Shown in pieces: positions 46,951 through 57,937 of a DNA stretch of 64,000 nucleotides. Made by a program: the position numbers and the translations under genes. The number at the start of each line of letters is the position of its first letter. Position 1 is the stretch's first letter. Below the pieces are notes generated by a model. That model was not told where the DNA came from and did no database searches. It was given only the letters and a program-made list of their open reading frames with translations. Source of the DNA: Gari tellinella (Eukaryota > Mollusca > Bivalvia > Cardiida > Psammobiidae); the NCBI GenBank assembly GCA_922989275.2, contig OV277866.1, forward strand, positions 55,171,246 to 55,235,245. The letters run 5' to 3'.

Positions 46951-47376
46951 CTGTGAAACCTCTCTACAGTGGAGAATCTGTTATTCTTTCCCAATTAACG
47001 CGTTTACGCTAAAACTATTATTCCCAGTGCAAACAGTTTGGAGCCAGATCAGACGCCGGGTAACCCGGCGTCTGATCAGGCTCCAAACTGTTTGCCACCA
47101 AGATAAACAAGAATTATCAGAATTGTCCAAAAGTTGTTCTTTTCCATGTTTTAGTGCTTTGCGTTTGCGTACGTTTGCGTTTAAACGGGAAAGAATAACA
47201 GATTCTCCACTGTATAACGACCGTTATATTTTGTTAATTGTATTTCAGACAGATGACTGGTTTAAGCTGTAAACGCAGGAGCTTTTTGTTTCACGTTTCC
47301 CTTACTTCAAGCTGTAACCTGACATTTATTACTCCATAAATCGTCTTTTAGTGATATTAATAAAGAGGTTTTACTG
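46951..47376. mobile_element. Pogo-like MITE split by a family A copy
   Basis: Left end CTGTGAAACCTCTC with TA before it. Right end AAAGAGGTTTTACTG with TA after it. The outer sequence resumes as TAACGACCGTTATA after the family A insertion, matching pogo-style ends. Confidence 0.65.
46967..47212 (+). mobile_element. Family A MITE, 246-bp young subfamily, nested
   Basis: TA-flanked at 46965-46966 and 47213-47214, within the pogo-like element. Confidence 0.9.
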
Positions 47377-47379
47377 TAT

Positions 47380-48045
47380 ATCTTTCCGCGCCCATATACC
47401 TTATTGTCTTTTATATCATGTAATTTTGAATAGGCGATTTATTAGGCATTTGACATTGATCTAAAATATTCGTAAATGCAAATGTTGTCTGGTTTTATAG
47501 AGATGCAGTAATAATAAAACTGCGTCTGTATTGCATCTCTTAATCACAGCCATATAAATAATGAGATGACATTGAAATCTTTCAAAGTCTGTTTTAAATA
47601 AATAGATTAGTGCGATTTATTTTCCTCTGGGGCACTTTTATTCTCTGTTGCAATTATATGCCTGCAGAAATGTCAACAAGATGTAGTGTGTTGTCAGGCT
47701 ACTTTGAAATTAATTACTGATTCTAAAAATATAGCCGAACTTCGATTATTCCAACTGGTTTAAGTCCAACATATCCGAATTTCAAAGTTAAAATAGGGCT
47801 AAGCCACATTTTTACTCTGTCTAATGGATATTGATTTAAGCGGCTTTGAAATAATGAAAATAACTGTTGTTAAGATACGAGTAAGTTCCGACTCAAGCGA
47901 GTTGGAGATACCAAATATCGACTGTAATCATTTGATTTTTATTTGTATATTGAGTACTTATATTGTGCACTTCAATCGATACAATTGAAACTTAGGAACA
48001 TTCAAAATACATAGAACTATTGGACAAAAGACGGCGGTAAAAGAT
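47380..48045. other. Intergenic, no feature recognised
   Basis: AT-rich. AACTTCGATTATTCCAACTG near 47738 faintly resembles a pogo-type end. Confidence 0.4.
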
Positions 48046-48049
48046 AAAC

Positions 48050-48379
48050 GTGTTTAAACTTTGTATTGGAAAATTTAAAAAAAATCTATGCAAAACAGCT
48101 TTAAAAGACAAACTAATTACTTGTGAGACATGTAGGGAAATATTAATTTCATCACTGTCATTGGAACAGTGTGAATCTTGTATCGGTATTTCTTTAGTTA
48201 CATTTCCTATAAATTTGGAGGAAAACAATAGACGTAAATTCGACGAAATAAGTGTCAAACAGAGCAGGCGCTGTTTACTCGACATCTGCCCTGTGTTCAT
48301 TAGTGCGAGCTACACAGAACCTATCGCCACGTACATCACGGCCCAGGACACCTGGTCATATCTCCTTTGGTCGCCCTGA
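48050..48379 (+). CDS. Unassigned 109-codon open frame, possible exon or repeat
   Basis: I do not recognise this protein. It is Lys- and Ser-rich at the start, with two CxxC pairs (residues 25-28 and 41-44). No signal peptide or membrane segment is visible. An antisense frame of similar length overlaps it. No TATA box, splice consensus or homologous copy in the window supports it. It could be an exon, a fragment of an unrecognised mobile element or chance. Confidence 0.2.
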   Translation: MFKLCIGKFKKNLCKTALKDKLITCETCREILISSLSLEQCESCIGISLVTFPINLEENNRRKFDEISVKQSRRCLLDICPVFISASYTEPIATYITAQDTWSYLLWSP

Positions 48380-48534
48380 GTCGAGAGGTTCGCGGCGAGA
48401 AGTTCTGTAGAGTTCGCGCTAATGCACACAGGACTGGTCTTGATCAAAACATTAAGCAGATGTGTCTTTTTTGTAAAACATTCCATTAGGGGTGAATCAA
48501 ACCCATAAGCGAATTTTTCATAGTATCAAACTTG

Positions 48535-49240
48535 TTTTCTATCATTTTATTTTATATATATGGTGGTGTCCGTATTTTTAGCTACAGCGATTTGAAAAAG
48601 GTATGTCAAATTTCGACTTTTCTTTTCAAAACATACCCATTCAGAGTACAAGCTTCAGTAAAATCTATTTCAAAACAAAACGAACATGGCAATTTGGGTT
48701 TTCATTATTTAGTTCATGTCTATGGTGGTATTTTCACGTATAGAAACCAAATTTAGACAAAGCATGCACCAGGTTTGAAAAATATGGATCCTTGAATGTC
48801 AGAAATATGCTTTTTATAGGGCATGTATTTTATGTAAAAAAGTAAAAAAGTTTGAAAATGAACTAGTTCTCTACCAGATGAAAGCCCATGCTAAGGCAGT
48901 TTAAAATATGAAAAGAAATTGAAAGGTCAGTGTTGAAAAATTTGAGTTATTAAAGAAAAAAGAGTTTTACAAAATTTACAAAACAAAGTACCATATTGAT
49001 GATATTTAGAGCTTTATAAATTTCACATTTGGTGCCTGTTTTCTCTTTAATAAGTTTTTGTATGAAGAAATACTACCATAGACAGGATATAAATAACATG
49101 AAACCAAATTATCATTTTTGTTTTTATTTGATATGGATTTTATTGAAGCGGGCTGTTTGAAAAGGACAAAATAGGCCAAAGTGGGTGGGGTAAATTTTAC
49201 ATGACCGTAGAGCCAAATGTTGTTCACCAAAGTCTACACT
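48535..49240. repeat. Element with about 230-bp diverged inverted repeats
   Basis: 48535-48770 forward and 49010-49240 reverse are homologous. Read from opposite strands, both encode related peptides (KSISKQNEHGNL and KSISNKNKNDNL; VYGGIFTYRN and VYGSISSYKN). The middle 240 bp is AT-rich. This is probably a DNA transposon remnant with long inverted repeats. The peptides may simply reflect the shared DNA. Confidence 0.65.
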
Positions 49241-49359
49241 TTTTCTATTTTTTCATTCATCTTAAATAGCTCTTCAATACAAAACCATCATAGAGTGTTT
49301 TCATATACTTTGAAAAATTCCCAAATTCATGAGTTTCATACACCCTTAATATGGCTTAA

Positions 49360-49571
49360 CCATTTACACCACAAATACACATTTAACGCTTCCAAATATT
49401 CATAAGTTTAAAAAGTTGTTCCTTGCTAGAAAGTATGAAAGTTTAATACATGTATAATAGTTTTTTGTATATTTTTCTAAACGGAAGCTTAAAGCAGAAT
49501 GACCCTTTAAAAAACATTATTCTTAACCTTCAACATAATTTTAGTTATAATCGGAATATGGGGGCAGCGGG
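49360..49571 (+). mobile_element. Strongly decayed P1-like MITE
   Basis: TTAA at 49356-49359, CATTTACACCACAAATACAC, AAGCTTAAAGCAGAATGAC and a right end GCAGCGGGTTAG. Confidence 0.45.
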
Positions 49572-49574
49572 TTA

Positions 49575-50135
49575 GGCAACAACCTGGCTGCAAGATGGCA
49601 ACACAGTATTGTTTGTCATAGACGTGCATTCTTCACCAATACACGTCAATATACTCGGTATCTAATCAGACCACACAGTTGGTCACACTCAGATAGCCAG
49701 TGGGTATAACGAATCAAAACATGACCCCTTTCGTCTTCTGAAAAGAGACAACTATACTTTTACAAAAAGTTACAAACGGACGGACGGACGCACTGACAGA
49801 CGAATGGACACACTAACATATGCAGTCTAAACATATGTCTGAAGGGTACAGAAACTGTCAATTATTGCATTGTGTTATAATATCGAAAGAATAATATATT
49901 AACCGCTACAATAACGGTACCTTTATTTTACTGTACAATCAATATTGCTTTTACGATCGCTTATAAAGTAAAGGTAACATGGATACATGTACCTTTTGGG
50001 GCAGGTGATTGCTTAATGTAGGATAGGAAAAAGCCCCTACAAGAGTTTTCTGAGTTATTCTTATCCTGCATTTAGCAAAGACGTGTTTTTAAGACAACCA
50101 TGTTTTAGTGGTCGTTAAATACAAGATTTCTGTAC
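49575..50135. other. Intergenic, no gene recognised
   Basis: 49960-50130 has GGGGCAGGTGATTGCTTAAT and GAGTTTTCTGAGTTATTCTT, possibly an old pogo/P1 mosaic. The GGACGGACGGACGC near 49780 is a short simple repeat. Confidence 0.4.
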
Positions 50136-50141
50136 TAGATA

Positions 50142-50387
50142 CAGTGGAGAATCTGTTATTCTTTCCAAATAAACGCGTTAACGCTAAAATTATTATTTGC
50201 AGTGCAAACAGTTTGGAGCCAGATCAGACGCCGGGTAACCCGGCGTCTGATCAGGCTCCAAACTGTTTGCCACCAAGATAAACTTGAATTATCGGAATTG
50301 TCCAAAAGTTGTACTTTTCTACGTTTTAGTACTTTGCGTTTGCGTACGTTTGCGTTTAAACGGGAAAGAATAACAGATTATCCACTG
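50142..50387 (+). mobile_element. Family A MITE, 246-bp young subfamily
   Basis: Left flank TA, right flank TG. Complete, with isolated substitutions (GCGTTAACGC, ATCGGAATTG). Confidence 0.9.
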
Positions 50388-50568
50388 TGTCATTATCATG
50401 TGTGCCAATATTGACGTTAGACAGTTGTATATTTATTTCTGGCGGCTCGTCAGGAAGCTGCATCAAGTGTATTGTTTATACATCTAAGCAGAGAAGATAA
50501 ACATGACATCCATTGGGATAAACAAAGAAACCAGAGTCAGATAGAGCCTCGCTCGGTCGAGTTGGTTA

Positions 50569-50789
50569 CAGTGGAGACAACGTTATTCTTTCCTATTTAT
50601 ACGCAAACGAAACGCAAACGCATCGCAATATAACGTAGAAACAGATAAATTTTCGACAATACTGACTTTTTATTTAAATTTAACGGTGGCAAACAGTTTG
50701 GCGTCTGATCTGGCTCAAAACTGTTTGTAATGGAACAATAGTTTAAGTGTTAACGCGTTTATTGGGAAAGAATAACGTTTTCTCCACTG
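50569..50789 (-). mobile_element. Family A MITE, half-core lost
   Basis: TA-flanked. The core is reduced to AAACAGTTTGGCGTCTGATC. A right-half fragment of another copy lies at 50940-51021. Confidence 0.8.
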
Positions 50790-51111
50790 TACGATAACAG
50801 TTTAATTGACTAACGTCTTTAATTAATTGCCTTTAGGTAGATTATAAATGTAAATACAAAGTCTGTATTGCCCGGGAATCGTTTAATGTATGTTGATAGT
50901 AACTTGAGCAACAAGTATTATCGTTAAAGAAAAAAAACCGTCACCTGACAAGGCTCCAAACTGTTTGCAATGGACGTGGTTATTTTTCTTGGATTTAATG
51001 CACATTTTTTTCTCCTCCACTGTAACATTCTTGTTTGTAAGGGTATAGTCAATTGTAAATATCGGATATGTCTATTTTATTCTAAGTAAAGAATTGCTAA
51101 CACAAATAATA

Positions 51112-51260
51112 CAGTGGAGTTCAGCGCCTTAAATTTCCACTTAACGCGTTTGTACTCAAAGGAAACATGTCCATAGCAAACAGTTTTGAGCCTGATCAGA
51201 CGCTGAGTCACTCGGCATTCGATCAGTCTCCAGACTGTTAGACTTTTACAGAATTAGAAA
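51112..51260 (+). mobile_element. Family A MITE, truncated
   Basis: CAGTGGAGTTCAGCG start. The core GAGCCTGATCAGACGCTGAG is imperfectly mirrored. The right end is absent. Confidence 0.65.
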
Positions 51261-51905
51261 AAAGCAATATTCATGTCGCCAAAACAGTTACAATCTGTTT
51301 TCTGACATTCATAACCCCATAAAACATCGTGTCACTCAGTTTAGGGATTAAAGGGCGTTATTCTTTTTAAGTCAGTGGTCGCTAAGTACAGCTTTGAATT
51401 TAATCCTATTCAATGTGTCATAAAACTGGAGTGTTGTTGGTTATTTTATGTTATTAGTTGCGTGATAATCATACTCAGACAAAACAGCTAACTGCACAAG
51501 TAACATCAACTCCTAATGGAATTTCAAACAAATACAAGTTTAAATTGCATCCAATTGAAACATATTTTGTAAATATCTAGACTAACGGATTTGATCGTCT
51601 GATGTTTGTGAATGAATTACGTCTTAAAATATAAGAATGTGTACTTGTAATTTCCATTTTAGAACATTTAAACACTATTAAAATATTTTGTATATTTTAA
51701 AAGCATATATCGCGTGCTATTTTAATATGGACATGGTCATATGAAGTTACAAAGAACATTTCAAACAAATATTCAAAAAATGACGTTCGTTTTGAATTCC
51801 AAACATGGCACTTGTCTCAAACTGTTTGCAATTGACACCAGAACAAATACGTTTTTGGGAAAGCTTGACACATTCTCCCCCTTTACAATAAATATAAAAT
51901 ATATG
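51261..51905. other. Intergenic, no feature recognised
   Basis: A right-half A-like piece (GTCTCAAACTGTTTGCAATT) lies near 51815-51890. Confidence 0.4.
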
Positions 51906-51913
51906 TTATAGTA

Positions 51914-52159
51914 CAGTGGAGAATCTGTTATTCTTTCCCGTTTAAACGCAAACGCACGCAAACGCAAAGCGATAAAACGTAGAAAAGAACAACTTTTGGA
52001 CAATTCTGATATTTCATGTTTATCTTGGTGGCAAACAGTTTGGAGCCTGATCAGACGCCGGGTTACCCGGCGTCTGATCTGGCTCCAAACTGTTTGCACT
52101 GCAAATAATAGTTTTAGCGTAAACGCGTTTATTGGGAAAGAATAACACATTCTCCACTG
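51914..52159 (-). mobile_element. Family A MITE, 246-bp young subfamily, reverse
   Basis: TA-flanked and complete, with an intact palindrome. Confidence 0.9.
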
Positions 52160-52204
52160 TATGATCATGTAAACAGTTGAGACCCTCAACTCGATCTCCC
52201 TTAA

Positions 52205-52511
52205 CCCTTTTCTCTCTGAAACCTCTAATAGACAATTCTAGTTTTCAATTAAGTCCTGTCCATTTTGACTTATTTGGTTGATTTTTACAATATATGTCAA
52301 AATGGCAAACAGTGCAGACCCTGCTCAGAAGGCTCCTTTAGGAGCCCTCTGATCAAGGTATATACTGTTTGCATAGGACAAGTGTACTCAACACAGGTAC
52401 ATTACATACAAATAACGCACATATGCTAGGATATAGAACAAAAGGTAGAGCTATATTTTTCCTTGCATTGATACAGTAAAGGCGTAAAACGTATGTATAT
52501 TGGATAATGGG
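52205..52511 (+). mobile_element. P4 TTAA-type MITE, long form
   Basis: TTAA lies at 52201-52204 and 52512-52515. Ends CCCTTTTCTCTCTGAAACC and GGATAATGG. Core GTGCAGACCCTGCTCAGAAG with GGCTCCTTTAGGAGCC. Confidence 0.75.
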
Positions 52512-52715
52512 TTAAAGCTAGGTCTTTGCCACGAACGTCTTGCTTTTTAAGCGAAAATATATGTTAAGTGATTGAAAACCCAGTATTTTCTTTCATTCCA
52601 TTGAATTGTGCAAGCGTTTATTTTGTTTATAGCTGGATTACGTTGCTCAATAGGTACATGTACGAAAGCCGGACACCAGTAATCAAGGCACTAAGTTAAT
52701 AATGGTTTGAGGCTT

Positions 52716-52830
52716 TTGATCTTAGCATGAGATCGTTCGCAAGTATTTGATTTGTCAGATTTGAGCTTATGCTCATATCTGACTAATCAAATGTTTGGGA
52801 ACAATATCAGACTCAACTCAAATTCATTAT
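52716..52830. repeat. Foldback element G, copy 3
   Basis: ATGAGATCGTTCGCAAGTAT at the left. CAGATTTGAGCTTATGCTCA forms the centre, and TCAGACTCAAC lies at the right. Confidence 0.65.
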
Positions 52831-52947
52831 AACATTGAAACAAGATCACGGAAAACCAGACGAATTTCTAACTCCTTAATACTTACTCTACATGCTTAAC
52901 TTCAAAGAGGAGGTGAACAAAGCTCATAAGACAGGTGGACCAGTTTA

Positions 52948-53186
52948 ACTCTTTCCTCCCTGAAACTTTAAATGGAAAATTCCAGTTTCCATTTTAGTCC
53001 ATTTCTGACTTTTAAGGGTTTTTTTTGTCAATGTTTGGCATTATGACAAACAGTGAAGACCCTGATCAGAGGGCTCCTTTCGGAGCCCTCTGATCTGGGT
53101 CTTCACTGTTTGCATAGGACAAGTGTACTATTCACATGTACACTGTTTGAAAAGGACGCCTATAAGCGGGACAAGGGTTCAAAGGG
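52948..53186 (+). mobile_element. P4 TTAA-type MITE
   Basis: TTAA lies at 52944-52947 and 53187-53190. Perfect core GTGAAGACCCTGATCAGAGG with GCTCCTTTCGGAGC and its mirror. GCATAGGACAAGTGTACT is shared with the copy at 52205. Confidence 0.8.
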
Positions 53187-53300
53187 TTAATGCAGAACAG
53201 TAGCAATATAAGGCAAATGTAATGCAGGACAGTAGTACTTTTAACTTGGTACAAACTGTCCCACACTTGGAAACCTAACCTATTTATTATCTCTGTCTGT

Positions 53301-53346
53301 AAATAAATACGAAAGACTCAAGCAGGAAACGCAACATAAACAAAGG
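53301..53346. repeat. Repeat M, 5' fragment
   Basis: AAATAAATACGAAAGACTCA through AACGCAACATAAACAAAGG matches the first 45 bp of the M copies at 13901 and 26217, then breaks off. Confidence 0.75.
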
Positions 53347-53349
53347 TTT

Positions 53350-54235
53350 CGATTTTCGGATATTTTACTGAACACAGGAAGGGCAGGTGACTATTTAAAA
53401 CTAAATGGCAAAAATGCAGATTTTTTTTCTGTAGGAGCTGTCTGTCTTACTATCATTTTGATTTAAGCCGTCACTTGTCTTAAACCCTGTCAATAAGCCT
53501 ACATTTCAGTGGTCATATAAGAGAGGTTTTACTCTGCATGGACATCCGTATATTTCTCTTGGAGCATATTGCATTATTTGTTTATTTCGCTGATTATTTG
53601 GCTTGAAATGAGGCAGAATTAACACTTTCTATGACTACATTTATACTGTTTGTATATGACTCACTCTTGATATAGAGAACCTCCTGCAATAAAGTTGACG
53701 TAAGTTCAGAAACTAAATGATTTATCTGTGCTCCCGTGCAAGCATTTCAAACATTTATTACTTAAATATTTGTATTTGATATAAAAATGTTCAGCTAGCA
53801 ATATCCTCAAACCTACACCGCAGCCCCGTAGGAAAACGACTTAAAATATTGTCCGTCACATCAATTTAAATTACAGCCAGTTGATAAAATAAAGTGTTGA
53901 ATTAGATTTTGAAATGTCTGGCATTTATAATGCTTTAACTGCTTCAATTCCTACAAGACATTATGTTTATTTATCATAAGATAACGCGAGAATTTGTAAA
54001 ACCTGAAAAGGCGCTACAAAGCACATACAAAATAATTTCAATATGCATCTGATGATGAATACAGACAAACATATCTATATATAAACAACGGTGCAAAGAA
54101 AGAAATACACTTAGCTATATGTTTGCTTTCGTTTAAATCCCAAACGTATTGTATGTTCATGTCATGCATGTAAATATTTATTTTAAAATATGTTTAATCC
54201 AACCTGTTAGAAAAATGCTTCTTTAAAATGTAATA
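53350..54235. other. Intergenic; relics only
   Basis: TAAGAGAGGTTTTACTCTGC near 53517 resembles a pogo-like right end. No gene is recognised. Confidence 0.4.
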
Positions 54236-54304
54236 TCTATTATTATTGCCTTTTGTTTTGCGTTTAAACGGAAAAGTGTAACATCTTCTCTACTGTAGTA
54301 TTAA

Positions 54305-54497
54305 CCCATTTGTGTCCATGATCCCGTATATTGGACATAGGCAAACAGTGAATACTCTGATCAGAGTCTACACTGTTTGCTGTTAGGAATGTCAATATAA
54401 AACAAAATGAAAATGAAAATTTTGACCAGGCATCCCTTTGATAAAAACTGGACTAATCCAATACATAAACATGGAAAATCCACTGGGTGTAAATGGG
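54305..54497 (+). mobile_element. P3 TTAA-type MITE
   Basis: TTAA lies at 54301-54304 and 54498-54501. Ends CCCATTTGTGTCCATG and GTAAATGGG. Short palindrome ATACTCTGATCAGAGTCTAC. A family A right end (CATCTTCTCTACTG, ending 54296) abuts its left side. Confidence 0.8.
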
Positions 54498-54504
54498 TTA
54501 ATGT

Positions 54505-55300
54505 CAGCTATAGCTCGTGCTATTGCGCAATGTTTTTGATGACAGAAAGGTCAATTAATCAGACTTTGCCTTACAAATCGGTATACACCACAAGTAAATC
54601 ATCGAATCAGAGAACTGCAATTAGTAAAACGTATTTATACTATACCATAAACCAAATTACAGAATATGTAGATATGCTTAAAAACATATTTAAACCTATT
54701 TCATCAGCATTCAGTTTTAAACAAAGTTGTCTAGTTCGACTGTGATTCGAATATAAAACATTTCGTTTCTGTTTGTTCATGGTTTTTGTTACTTGAATTC
54801 AAATGTCTTTCATAGTTGGCTCTTAATTGAAATTGTACATGCCTTGAACAAAAAATAGATTAATTTTATTCTAACATTCGACAACAATACGTTTTTGGTT
54901 GAAACTGTAATTATAGTGCTTTTAAGAATGTGTTTTAGAATTCAGTACATTGTACGTTTTTATTTTAATTGTATTTTAATTAGCATTCGTAAAAAATTCT
55001 ACAAAATGTTTTACCCTTGTTAATCGCTACTTGACTTTGCATACAATCAGTATTCATATTTCTGAAACTGCTGTTTTCATAGCCTGAAATTATTTTAAAG
55101 TGGACGTTTAAAATCTGCATTTGTCAGTACACGTAAATTTACCGAACTTTGTGGAATTATTTTGGTGTATCTACGTTTCATTACATTTCAGTAAGGCAAG
55201 GATGCCATAAGTTGACAAAAATCCTAAAATTTCCAAATTTGCATTTTGTAAGTGCGATTTTACGAATCTTACCTTTTCCCCATCGCCTGTTTCTAGCTTC
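54505..55300. other. Intergenic, no feature recognised
   Basis: AT-rich; the short frames show no domain. Confidence 0.4.
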
Positions 55301-55310
55301 ATTTCTTTAA

Positions 55311-55555
55311 CCCTTTCCCTTATAGAAGCGACTTTTAGCACATTCATTTTATTCATCCGCTGAAGAAAATAGTTCCAAATTATACCGTAATGAATATGTG
55401 TCATATTTAATACTTTTCTTATTCTAGCAGTTAATAGCTTAAAGCAGGCTGAAAGTAACGCAGAATGCGCCTTAGGGCGCATTCTGCTTTACTTTCAACC
55501 TGCTTTAAGTAGTCACATATCTTCAATACTAGAAACAATGCTATCAGGTAAAGGG
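55311..55555 (+). mobile_element. P1 piggyBac-type MITE, 245 bp, full
   Basis: TTAA lies at 55307-55310 and 55556-55559. It has the same length as the copy at 3989 and about four substitutions. Confidence 0.85.
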
Positions 55556-55654
55556 TTAATGAAAATTCCTAAAGTTTTATATTGATGAATAAAAGCAGAT
55601 GACAATTGTTTTTAGTCAGTGATGTTAGTGCAGTAAAGACGTAAAGACAATTCA

Positions 55655-55882
55655 GACTTTGCTTACATTTGCAAACAGTTTGAATCCAGATGGGACACAT
55701 CATATATGTATCTTATCAAATTCACCACTTATATGTAACTGTGAGAGAAAACAGCAGACGTCAATCTTAAGCAGACGATAGTATTAAATAGTTAGACTTA
55801 CTTATCCCGTTGAGGGAATTACGGCGAGTGTCGTTGTAAGGAGAGAGTCGTTGTTGGGAGGGCCGTTGTAGAGAGGGTGCTG
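55655..55882 (-). mobile_element. Family E MITE, reverse and decayed
   Basis: GTCGTTGTAAGGAGAGAGTC and CCGTTGTAGAGAGGGTGCTG at the right. CAAACAGTTTGAATCCAGAT lies inside without a proper mirror. Confidence 0.6.
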
Positions 55883-55929
55883 TACCACATATATGATTTA
55901 GGTCAAGAGTAAACACCGAGGTACATGTA

Positions 55930-56172
55930 CAGTGGAGAAAACGTTATTCTTTCCCAATAAACGCGTTTACGCTAAATCTATTAATTCCAATGCAAACATT
56001 TTGGAGATCAGACGACGGGTAACCCGGCTTCTGATCAGGCTCCAAAATGTTTGTCATCAAGGTTTAAATCAACTTTCAGAATTGTGAAAAAGTTGTTATT
56101 TTCTGCATTTTAGTACAATGCGTTTGCGTTTCGTTTGCGTTTAAACGGGAAAGAATAACAGATTATCCACTG
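55930..56172 (+). mobile_element. Family A MITE, second subfamily
   Basis: TA-flanked. CAGTGGAGAAAACG and ATTATCCACTG ends. Internal TTGCGTTTCGTTTGCG as in the copy at 40822. Confidence 0.85.
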
Positions 56173-56179
56173 TACTTGG

Positions 56180-56735
56180 CGTTCCATCTTAATTGAAACT
56201 GTTTGCAACCTTTTCACAAATTCACCCTGAGCGATGGAAATGTTAAATCTGGTCTGCATCTAAGTTAACACCAAACTAGTAATGCATGAAACATATACAC
56301 GTTAATGTGGTTAGCCAAGAAACAGGCGAGCAATTCGCACCAGGCTTTCCGCAATAATTAAAGCATGTGGCAGGACTCGTAGAGTTTTCTCTACAACCTG
56401 TTCACACTGCCCAAGGTTAGGAACATGTTTGAAAACTCTTAATGGTTAGGTATTCACTAAACACATAACATATACATGTACCTACTCAATTAGATATTAT
56501 TGTTTAGGTAATTATAATGAATAGTCATAACAGGATTAGTCTGAGATATGAAATAGTTGTTTTACTTTTACCTTTCTTATCTAGTACCATACAAGGTATG
56601 TTTCATAAACGTTTTCACGAACAATAAAGACTAAAGATAAATTGAACGCTTTTACACACTGCTTAAGGAACGCTTAACACATTGAATCCTAGTGACGAAT
56701 ATGTTAGTCCTGAACAAAACCTGTATTAGTTTAAG
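56180..56735. other. Intergenic, no feature recognised
   Basis: No convincing gene or repeat is seen. Confidence 0.4.
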
Positions 56736-56739
56736 AGTA

Positions 56740-56985
56740 CAGTGGATAATCTGTTATTCTTTCCCGTTTAAACGCAAACGTAAGCAAACGCAAAGCACTA
56801 AAGCGTAGAAAAGAACAACTTTTGGACAATTCTGATAATTCATGTTTATCTTGGTGGCAAACAGTTTGGAGCCTGATCAGACGCCGGGTTACCCGGCGTC
56901 TGATCTGGCTCCAAACTGTTTGCACTGCAAATAATAGTTTTAGCGTAAACGCGTTTATTGGGAAAGAATAACAGATTCTCCACTG
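56740..56985 (-). mobile_element. Family A MITE, 246-bp young subfamily, reverse
   Basis: TA-flanked and complete. CAGTGGATAA at the left end is one base off consensus. Confidence 0.9.
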
Positions 56986-57131
56986 TATACCGTTCATATG
57001 CAAAAAGTATAAACCAAGATCAAATGGACCCTGAAGGAGCCAAATAATCAGGATTTGTGATATTTGTAATTTTAGATCAGGGTCGACATGTTTGTAAAGG
57101 CGCCGTTGAAAGTGAAAGGGTAAAGGAGTCT

Positions 57132-57346
57132 GGGCCCGTTTCATAAAACTTCGTACGACAAAAATTGTCGTTAGTCAGATTATAAAACTTTCAATTATTA
57201 TTTATTTCTCCATCTAATCCTGTCTTGTGATATCTTTTTGGAATCGTCTTGAAAAGACAGGATTAGATAACGGAATCAGAGATTAAATGTATTAAATTTT
57301 TACTTACGACAACATTTGTCGTAAAATGTTTTATGAAACGGGACCC
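57132..57346. mobile_element. Family F MITE
   Basis: GGGCCCGTTTCATAAAACTT and AATGTTTTATGAAACGGGACCC ends (the latter over 57325-57346). Subterminal ACGACAAAAATTGTCGT. Central CATCTAATCCTGTCTTG with its mirror. Confidence 0.8.
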
Positions 57347-57763
57347 TGGTCAGTGTAAGTACTGTTTCTTTCACTTTTAGGTCTTTAAAATATTCTTTAA
57401 ACTGCTCTAAAATCCGAGTGCCTTTAATTTAATCGTGTCTTTAGGTTCCTACAAGGCACATTATAAATTGTTTTCAAATTTCGTTAACTTTAACCTATCG
57501 AACTATTCTCGCTGGACGGAAACACGATCTTCATGTCTTGAAATCCATTCCATGAAGTAGGCATTTTTATATTTAGTCTGGATAAACAGATAGATTACAC
57601 TGCCAAGTGCACTTCGGGATCCATAACGACAACTAGAGATGTTTCTTTTTAAGTACAGGAAACAGAACAATGTTTCAGGGACTAAGGTCTGACGAATAAG
57701 AAAAATGAGGGAGCTGAGCTACATTTTTCCTCTTTCAGGAAGTCTTGGACTTGTGAGCAAGGG

Positions 57764-57925
57764 TCAGTTTCATAAAACTTCGTACGACAAAAAACTTTCG
57801 TAAGTCAAAACTTTAAAATGCATTTAATTTCTTATTTCTCTATCTAATCCTGTCTTGTGACATCTTTTTGGAATCGTCTTTTTAAGACGATTCCAAAGAG
57901 ATGTCACAAGACAGGATTAGATGGA
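57764..57925. repeat. Half of a family F element
   Basis: GGTCAGTTTCATAAAACTTC starts it. The hairpin GTGACATCTTTTTGGAATCG with its perfect mirror through GATTAGATGG follows. The distal terminus is missing, and LINE sequence begins immediately. Confidence 0.75.
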
Positions 57926-57937
57926 TTACATGTAATA

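Noticed and set aside
7027..57144. Recurrent open frames of 60-140 codons with the block QTVWSQIRRRVTRRLIRLQ
   Set aside because: They are translations of the family A MITE hairpin in either orientation. The repetition reflects DNA copies, and there is no start context, domain or coding bias.
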